Source: a virus
IMG/VR virus record: IMGVR_UViG_3300048694_000429
Location: 1 to 25,109 of that record
DNA length: 25,109 nt
Direction: 5' to 3' (one strand)
Below are positions 21,232 to 25,109 of this stretch, in pieces. The notes under the pieces were generated by a model. The model was not told the origin of the DNA. It saw only the letters and a list, made by a program, of their open reading frames with translations, and did not search any database. Made by a program: the position numbers and the translations under genes. Every line of letters starts with the position of its first letter. Within the stretch, counting starts at the first letter, position 1.

Positions 21232-21682
21232 GAATTCGACTGGTAATCGAGTAGCGTATTTCTTCCACGCTCTATAAATGGGAAGGTCACGGCAACGGTG
21301 ACTAAGTCTGTTGTGAGTTTGCTGCACTACGACTCGCATAAAAGTGCAGATAGTTTAGACTGTGACTGATAGACAGTTGGTTTTATGAGTAAGTCTCCAT
21401 AATTGACTACTTCACTCTCGCTTAAGAGTGGTTCTCGCAAGGAACTGATTTACCAGATCATAGCACTCTTAGTTGTATTGTTTATGGAAAAATGCAGTGT
21501 CCACCTGCATAATGCACTATCAATGACGTCACTGGTTCGAAACACACGTTACATAGTTGTGCCAAACGAAATTGAGGCTAGCATCTGCAGATGTCCTCAT
21601 ATAAGGTTTGGGCGATAAAAGCAAACGACAATAGGGTTATTGTTGTCCATAACGTAGACAATACAACTAAGAGTAAGAATAT
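21232..21682 (+). ncRNA. 450-nt ORF-free structured stretch, candidate RNA 2
   Basis: No supported gene. Many complementary pairs: GTCAC/GTGAC (21286/21298); AGTCT/AGACT (21305/21357) around CTGCACT/AGTGCAG (21322/21343); CCATAA/TTATGG (21397/21482) around TAAGAGTG/CACTCTTA (21423/21464), itself enclosing GTTC/GAAC and TGAT/ATCA hairpins; the palindrome CATCTGCAGATG (21582-21593) inside TGAGG/CCTCA; ACAATA/TATTGT (21628/21638). The nesting implies a folded RNA. No known class, tRNA or ORF recognised. Confidence 0.55.
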
Positions 21683-21758
21683 GCTTCGTTAGCTCAATCG
21701 GGAGAGCACTACACTGTCACTGTAGAGGTAAGGGGATCGAAACCCCTACGAGGCGCCA
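21683..21758 (+). tRNA. tRNA-Asp(GTC)
   Basis: 76 nt, acceptor GCTTCGT/ACGAGGC, G73 (normal for Asp), loop CTGTCAC, CCA. Confidence 0.94.
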
Positions 21759-21762
21759 AAAT

Positions 21763-21833
21763 CGCGGGGAGTCAGGGTAGAGGAGAGTCTCATAAGCTTT
21801 TCCTAGAAAGTTCGAATCTTTCCCCCGCAACCA
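21763..21833 (+). tRNA. tRNA-Met(CAT), initiator-like
   Basis: 71 nt. Acceptor CGCGGGG/CCCCGCA leaves C1.A72 unpaired, the mark of bacterial initiator tRNA, and the 3' end CCCCGCAACCA equals E. coli tRNA-fMet. Loop CTCATAA. The D region is shortened by ~5 nt and the anticodon stem is weak, lacking the three G:C pairs typical of initiators, so an elongator or degenerate gene remains possible. Confidence 0.75.
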
Positions 21834-21840
21834 ATTTTAT

Positions 21841-21918
21841 TGTGCATGAGCAAGCAAGGTGTATGCGCCTGACTGTTAATCAGGAATGAGCTAGGTTCGA
21901 TCCCTAGATGCACAGCCA
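21841..21918 (+). tRNA. tRNA-Asn(GTT)
   Basis: 78 nt, acceptor TGTGCAT/ATGCACA, G73, loop CTGTTAA, CCA. Confidence 0.94.
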
Positions 21919-21924
21919 TATTAA

Positions 21925-22012
21925 GGGTGTTGCCCCCGCCGGCGGACTGTAAATCCGTTACTCTAAGAGGTGGGAAGTTGAGTTCGTGGAGCGTTACCAT
22001 CAACACCCACCA
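21925..22012 (+). tRNA. tRNA-Tyr(GTA), D-arm-less
   Basis: 88 nt. Acceptor GGGTGTT/AACACCC, A73, CCA, anticodon loop CTGTAAA, long variable part. Only 10 nt separate acceptor and anticodon stems, so no normal D-arm fits, and the T-loop reads AGCGTTA instead of TTCRANN. Confidence 0.7.
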
Positions 22013-22016
22013 TATT

Positions 22017-22091
22017 GGTAATGTAGCAAAGAGGCCTTGCACTTCCTTCATACGGAAGCTAACGTTGGTTCGAATCCAACCATTACCACCA
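22017..22091 (+). tRNA. tRNA-Met(CAT), elongator type
   Basis: 75 nt, acceptor GGTAATG/CATTACC fully paired, loop TTCATAC, CCA. A CAT anticodon modified to read ATA (Ile) cannot be ruled out, but a separate Ile(TAT) tRNA is present. Confidence 0.9.
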
Positions 22092-22107
22092 AGATATATA
22101 GTTATTT

Positions 22108-22181
22108 GCCCTATTAGTTTAATGGTAAAACATCGGTTTTGTAATCCGAGGCTTGCAGTTCGATTCTGTGATGGGGCACCA
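22108..22181 (+). tRNA. tRNA-Thr(TGT)
   Basis: 74 nt, acceptor GCCCTAT/ATGGGGC, loop TTTGTAA, A73, CCA. Confidence 0.92.
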
Positions 22182-22186
22182 CTTAT

Positions 22187-22264
22187 CGGAGATTAGCGCA
22201 GTCTGGCTAGCGCATCTGCTTTGGGAGCAGAGGGTCACAGGTTCGAATCCTGTATCTCCGACCA
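22187..22264 (+). tRNA. tRNA-Pro(TGG)
   Basis: 78 nt, acceptor CGGAGAT/ATCTCCG, loop TTTGGGA, A73, CCA. The next start codon is 2 nt after the CCA. Confidence 0.95.
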
Positions 22265-22266
22265 AC

Positions 22267-22917
22267 ATGAGAGATTATATGATTCCACAATTTGATGAAT
22301 CAATTAGACATACTTTATTTCCAACTAGAATTTGGGAATATCATTTAGCTGATACAACAATATTAAATGAATATACACAAAAATTTATAGATATTCGTGA
22401 AAATGAAGATAGTGGAGTTTATTCTGGATTGGGAAATTGGGTAAGTCCAGATGATTTACACTTAAGAGAAGAGTGGTTTCCTATAAGAGATATATTCTTA
22501 AGTAGAGTTGCAGCTGCAGTTGATGATATGGGTATTTTACACGAAGATCTTCATATTAATTGTATGTGGGGAAATTCACACGTTGATAAAAGTCAGCATG
22601 AAATACATCATCATCCAAACAGTATGTTTTCGGGTGTATTTTATTTAAATGCACCAGAAGGTTCAGGAGATTTGTTTTTTACTGATCCTCGAGGACCAAT
22701 ATCAAATACGTATGTTTTTGACTATAAGCCTGGATTTAATAATTTTGAAATATATAAATTTAAACCAACTCAGGGTAAAATTTTTATATTTCCAAGTTGG
22801 TTACAACACGGAACACAACCAGGAAATTTTATAGGAGAACGTATTTCGCTAAGTTTTAATGTTATGTTAAAAACAAAGGTCTCAAAAAGATCCATAAAAT
22901 GGAATTATTATGACTGA
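22267..22917 (+). CDS. 2OG-Fe(II) oxygenase-like protein (PF13759 type)
   Basis: 216 aa from ATG 22267; ATG 22279 is an alternative. 'HEIHHHPNSMFSGVFYLNAPEGSG' (from residue 111) gives the His ligand region H114/H116, D130 in FFTDPR the acidic ligand, H171 in FPSWLQHG the second His, and R182 in ERISLSFN the 2-oxoglutarate anchor: the order H-D-H-R of the double-stranded beta-helix family. Marine phages often carry this family; the substrate is unknown (protein, lipid or nucleic acid modification). It lies between tRNA genes, so processing of tRNA-Pro would release its 5' end. It overlaps the next gene by 8 nt. Confidence 0.85.
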   Translation: MRDYMIPQFDESIRHTLFPTRIWEYHLADTTILNEYTQKFIDIRENEDSGVYSGLGNWVSPDDLHLREEWFPIRDIFLSRVAAAVDDMGILHEDLHINCMWGNSHVDKSQHEIHHHPNSMFSGVFYLNAPEGSGDLFFTDPRGPISNTYVFDYKPGFNNFEIYKFKPTQGKIFIFPSWLQHGTQPGNFIGERISLSFNVMLKTKVSKRSIKWNYYD

Positions 22918-23077
22918 AGATAAAAAGTGTACATGCGGTAGATCGTTGACGTCTAAGTGTGTCGGTTGGCATTCACTCAGTGAAGAGGAATGGAAACAAA
23001 AATTGTTAAACACAGTTCAAGCCTTAGACGGACGTATTAAACAAAAACAAGTTGAAAAGCGCAGAGGTAAAAAATGA
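22910..23077 (+). CDS. Small Cys-containing protein, unknown function
   Basis: 55 aa from ATG 22910. 'KKCTCGRSLTSKCVGWHSLSEEEWKQK': three Cys and a His within 15 residues may bind metal; the rest is a basic helix (GRIKQKQVEKRRGKK). Stop and next ATG overlap by 4 nt. No family recognised. Confidence 0.7.
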   Translation: MTEDKKCTCGRSLTSKCVGWHSLSEEEWKQKLLNTVQALDGRIKQKQVEKRRGKK

Positions 23078-23298
23078 GTGATGGTGGAAAAGGAAGTAAA
23101 CCAAGACCATTTAGTGTTTCTCAAGAAGAATATGATAATCGTTGGGATGCTATCTTTGGAAAGAAAAAGAAAACTGAAGCTGAAAAATTTGATGAAGCAA
23201 TAAATAAAGATGAGTATTATGATTTAGAGTCCGAGGATAAAAAAGAAGTAAAAATTACTGCAATTATTCCAGACATTAAAATCAAAGGTTCAATCTAA
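23074..23298 (+). CDS. Small conserved phage protein (MSDGGKGSxxRPFS...)
   Basis: 74 aa. The N-terminus MSDGGKGSKPRPFSVSQEEYDNRWDAIFGKKK is a phrase found repeatedly in phages as a small protein of unknown role; the C-terminal half is acidic/basic mixed. Preceded by AGAGGT. The tRNA-Gly gene starts 7 nt after its stop. Confidence 0.8.
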   Translation: MSDGGKGSKPRPFSVSQEEYDNRWDAIFGKKKKTEAEKFDEAINKDEYYDLESEDKKEVKITAIIPDIKIKGSI

Positions 23299-23305
23299 AA
23301 AACAT

Positions 23306-23379
23306 GCGGGTATGATGTAAAGGTAACCTGAAACCTTGCCAAGGTTTATTTGCGAGTTCGAGTCTCGCTACCCGCTCCA
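23306..23379 (+). tRNA. tRNA-Gly(GCC)
   Basis: 74 nt, acceptor GCGGGTA/TACCCGC, T73 and CCA, loop TTGCCAA. Confidence 0.94.
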
Positions 23380-23393
23380 AATATTGGAAAAAT

Positions 23394-24035
23394 GTGAAAC
23401 CAAAAATAGGTTTATTTGTTGCACAACCATATTGTTCAACGCAGTCAAATAATGGTATAATGGCTGCGTTATCTTCTCATTATGATTTTAAACTATTCAC
23501 TAAGCAGGAAGTAGAGAATGGATTCTTTGAAACGGTTGATGCAATATGTTTTGGGGGCGGGTTCGGTGATAGCGATTCTTTCCGTCACTTGTTTGTCAAT
23601 AATAGAGATCATATACGGAAATTTGTCAGGTCCGGTCGACCCTACATTGGTATATGCATGGGAGGTTATTGGGCAGGGTCTCATTATTTTGGCATACTTA
23701 ATGCTTGTGATACAACTCAGTATATCACTCGCCCAGGAACAGATACAAGAAGACCGCACGCAAAAGATTTGGAAGTTGACTGGAACGGTAGACGGGAAAG
23801 AATGTTCTTTTACGATGGATTTGCAGTTACAGGAAGTGAAGAAAATTTTAGAACATATGCAAGATACATGAACGGTGATCCGATGGCAATTATACAAGAC
23901 AATGTTGGTCTAATAGGTTGTCATCCTGAAGCAGAACAATTTTGGTATGATTCATATACATGGATGAAGGGTAAGTATAAACCCAAACAACAATTACTAT
24001 TAGATTTTGTCAATGAGTTGATGAAATCGAAATAA
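23394..24035 (+). CDS. Class-I glutamine-amidotransferase-like protein (BPL_N type)
   Basis: 213 aa, start GTG 23394. 'YIGICMGGYWAG' has a nucleophile-elbow Cys (C88) and 'GCHPE' supplies H177 and E179, i.e. the C-H-E triad of class-I amidotransferases; the 'FGGGFGD' loop precedes it. The arrangement resembles the N-terminal domain of biotin-protein ligases and related DJ-1/PfpI-fold proteins, but no ligase domain follows. No partner synthase is nearby, so ammonia transfer is speculative. It sits between tRNA-Gly and tRNA-Leu, and a promoter-like match lies inside its 5' end. Confidence 0.75.
   Translation: MKPKIGLFVAQPYCSTQSNNGIMAALSSHYDFKLFTKQEVENGFFETVDAICFGGGFGDSDSFRHLFVNNRDHIRKFVRSGRPYIGICMGGYWAGSHYFGILNACDTTQYITRPGTDTRRPHAKDLEVDWNGRRERMFFYDGFAVTGSEENFRTYARYMNGDPMAIIQDNVGLIGCHPEAEQFWYDSYTWMKGKYKPKQQLLLDFVNELMKSK
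23433..23461 (+). promoter_or_regulatory. Intragenic promoter-like match
   Basis: TGTTCA, 17 bp, TGG-TATAAT inside the amidotransferase-like gene. One base in the -35 differs from the family consensus; spacing and extended -10 are exact. Confidence 0.4.
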
Positions 24036-24042
24036 CAACAAT

Positions 24043-24119
24043 GCCCTGGTGACGGAATTGGTATACGTACTGGTCTTAGAAACCAGGTTCTGAGAGTTCG
24101 AGTCTCTCCTAGGGCACCA
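24043..24119 (+). tRNA. tRNA-Leu(TAG), short variable loop
   Basis: 77 nt, acceptor GCCCTGG/CTAGGGC, loop CTTAGAA, T-stem GAGAG/CTCTC, variable loop GTTCT. Confidence 0.92.
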
Positions 24120-24128
24120 ATTAATTTT

Positions 24129-24204
24129 CCCGATAAAGCTAATCTAGTGAAAGCGCTGGTCTGAAAAGCCAGAGAGCTTGGTGCGTAACCAAGTGTCGGG
24201 ACCA
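24129..24204 (+). tRNA. tRNA-Phe(GAA), variant T-loop
   Basis: 76 nt, acceptor CCCGATA/TGTCGGG, loop CTGAAAA, T-stem CTTGG/CCAAG but T-loop TGCGTAA instead of TTCRANN; the D-loop lacks the usual GG. Confidence 0.85.
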
Positions 24205-24209
24205 ACAAT

Positions 24210-24285
24210 GCCCCGTTGGTGAAATGGATGATCATACAACGCTACGAACGTTGAGGTAGAGGTTCGATTCCTTTACGGGGTGCCA
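24210..24285 (+). tRNA. tRNA-Arg(ACG)
   Basis: 76 nt, acceptor GCCCCGT/ACGGGGT, loop CTACGAA, G73, CCA. It needs A34 deamination to read CGN. Confidence 0.92.
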
Positions 24286-24292
24286 GATCAAT

Positions 24293-24387
24293 GCTCCTGT
24301 AGTTTAATGGTAAAACTCCAAGCTTATACCTTGGCGATGTCTCTAGATGAGGGAATGATATCGGTTCGAATCCGGTCGGGAGTACCA
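24293..24387 (+). tRNA. tRNA-Ile(TAT) with long variable arm
   Basis: 95 nt. Acceptor GCTCCTG/CGGGAGT, anticodon loop CTTATAC, T-loop TTCGAAT, CCA. A 25-nt variable region contains a 5-bp hairpin (TCTCT/AGGGA), a feature normally seen only in Leu, Ser and Tyr tRNAs. Confidence 0.85.
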
Positions 24388-24388
24388 G

Positions 24389-24417
24389 TTTACAACAATT
24401 TAAAATTATGGTATAAT
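24389..24417 (+). promoter_or_regulatory. Promoter P11
   Basis: TTTACA, 17 bp, TATAAT preceded by TGG; it begins 2 nt after the tRNA-Ile CCA. The start near 24424 leaves a ~20-nt leader. Confidence 0.83.
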
Positions 24418-24444
24418 ATACTATACAATGCAAAGGAAATGAAT

Positions 24445-25023
24445 ATGCAAATTAATCTTCGTAAAGCAAATGCAATCCAAAGTGAACTTCGTCGTGCAAT
24501 TGGCGGCGTAAACACAAAAACAGATATCGTAGTGAATGAATTCACTGCAGATGTAGAAGGTACCTTGAGTAAAGGTGCATTAGAATTTAAACAAGCGCTT
24601 GAGCGTAAAGAAGCTTTGAATAAAGCTTTGTACCAGATTCGAGCTGCAGTGGGACGTGCAAACGTTGAAAGCGGCATTAGCGATGTATTGGCTGATGTTG
24701 AATTAATTGATGCACAGATCGCAATCAATAACGTAGTTGTAAATACACAGCCTCGTAAAGACGTTAGCGAGATCAATGCGCGCATCGTTAAGATGAAGCA
24801 AACTCCAGTAGATGCGCGTAGTGCACTATATGGTGAACGTTACAACAACGTTGACACTACTGTGGTATCTGAGACAGATATCGTAGCTGCAAAGGCAACG
24901 GTAAAGATGTTGAAGCGTGAGCGTCAAGGTCTAGCTGATAAGCTATTGCAGCTAAATGTTAACACACTCATTCAATTGAGTAATCCAACTAAATTGACTC
25001 TTCAAGAGGAAGGTTTAGTTTAA
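24445..25023 (+). CDS. Helical protein, unknown function
   Basis: 192 aa from ATG 24445, chosen because AGGA (24434-24437) is 7 nt upstream; the nearby ATG 24439 is too close. The protein is almost all helix (NAIQSELRRAIGGV, EFKQALERKEALNKALYQIRAAV, AAKATVKMLKRERQGLADKLLQL) with no Cys and few aromatics, suggesting a coiled-coil or structural role. No family recognised. It has its own promoter. Confidence 0.8.
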   Translation: MQINLRKANAIQSELRRAIGGVNTKTDIVVNEFTADVEGTLSKGALEFKQALERKEALNKALYQIRAAVGRANVESGISDVLADVELIDAQIAINNVVVNTQPRKDVSEINARIVKMKQTPVDARSALYGERYNNVDTTVVSETDIVAAKATVKMLKRERQGLADKLLQLNVNTLIQLSNPTKLTLQEEGLV

Positions 25024-25073
25024 TTTTCGGAGGTAAGAAGGATAAGAGGATCTGCATTAGATAAGCGCACAAA

Positions 25074-25096
25074 CAATTCCACTTTTACTGGAATTG
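25074..25096 (+). terminator. Hairpin near window end
   Basis: CAATTCCA, loop CTTTTAC, TGGAATTG: an 8-bp stem. No T tract follows within the window, so terminator function is uncertain. The ~50 nt between the upstream stop and this hairpin hold no gene; a GGAGG at 25029-25033 has no start codon nearby. Confidence 0.45.
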
Positions 25097-25109
25097 GTTA
25101 GCCTTGAAA

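Noticed and set aside
21403-21618. 71-residue ORF in the gene-free tRNA-cluster stretch
   Set aside because: TTG start, no ribosome site, unusual composition, and it covers the inverted repeats.
21236-21640. tmRNA
   Set aside because: GCAAACGACAAT (21621-21632) resembles a tmRNA tag start and GAATTCGAC resembles its 5' motif, but no tRNA-like 3' end pairing with a 5' end was found and the tag frame does not end like a proteolysis tag.
19959-22051. ORFs on both strands across the tRNA genes
   Set aside because: They run through well-formed tRNA sequences and show no protein-like conservation.
23518-23871. 117-residue ORF within the amidotransferase-like gene
   Set aside because: The overlapping main frame has a clear catalytic triad; this frame has no recognised features.
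1-25109. CRISPR array, insertion sequence or integrase/attachment site
   Set aside because: No regularly spaced repeats, no transposase or integrase, and no terminal inverted repeats were seen.

Overview
The window reads as part of the genome of a large tailed phage (T4-like myovirus gene content) that infects a Gram-negative host. The evidence is a tail-fibre-type protein, a two-component spanin pair with an outer-membrane lipoprotein, phage-type class Ia ribonucleotide reductase, a T4 Rnh-type 5' nuclease, many tiny tightly overlapping genes on one strand, and a cluster of 23 CCA-encoding tRNA genes. The DNA is AT-rich and every supported gene lies on the + strand. The host cannot be named from the sequence; marine or freshwater relatives of cyanophage and pelagiphage type are an inference from the gene families.

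Layout. 1-2716: 3' part of a tail-fibre-like structural gene, then an inner-membrane spanin with the outer-membrane spanin gene nested inside it in another frame. 2749-8571: a nucleotide and replication block, nrdA, a small Cys-rich protein, nrdB, glutaredoxin, a zinc-ribbon protein, a GIY-YIG-like nuclease, RNase H/FEN-type nuclease and a DUF6433-like protein, closed by a strong terminator. 8637-15362: accessory block of mostly small unknown proteins, with a protein-phosphatase-like enzyme, a stand-alone domain resembling the N-terminus of NAD-dependent DNA ligase, a HAD 5'-nucleotidase, an FmdB-type zinc ribbon and a PD-(D/E)XK exonuclease. 15352-19815: a ClpP-like protease with a Lys-rich tail, an envelope pair (DUF4384/FlgT-like protein plus LPP20/FlgP-like lipoprotein), small membrane proteins and a Prx5-type peroxiredoxin, closed by a second terminator. 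19896-24387: tRNA cluster in two parts, interrupted by a 2OG-Fe(II) oxygenase-like gene, two small genes and a class-I amidotransferase-like gene, plus two ORF-free stretches (about 210 and 450 nt) rich in nested inverted repeats. 24445-25023: a helical protein of unknown function.

Regulation is unusually legible. Eleven intergenic promoters share one architecture, TGTACA or TTTACA, exactly 17 bp, then TATAAT preceded by GG (usually TGG), and a twelfth near-match lies inside a gene. At three of them the start codon sits 5-8 nt after the -10 hexamer with no Shine-Dalgarno sequence, which predicts leaderless mRNAs. A 17-18 bp repeat occurs just upstream of three of these promoters.

The most novel-looking material is in the tRNA cluster: three tRNA-Leu genes with short variable loops, a tRNA-Ile(TAT) with a long variable arm, a tRNA-Tyr without a normal D-arm, Tyr and Phe tRNAs with non-TTCRA T-loops, an initiator-like tRNA, and two candidate structured RNAs.
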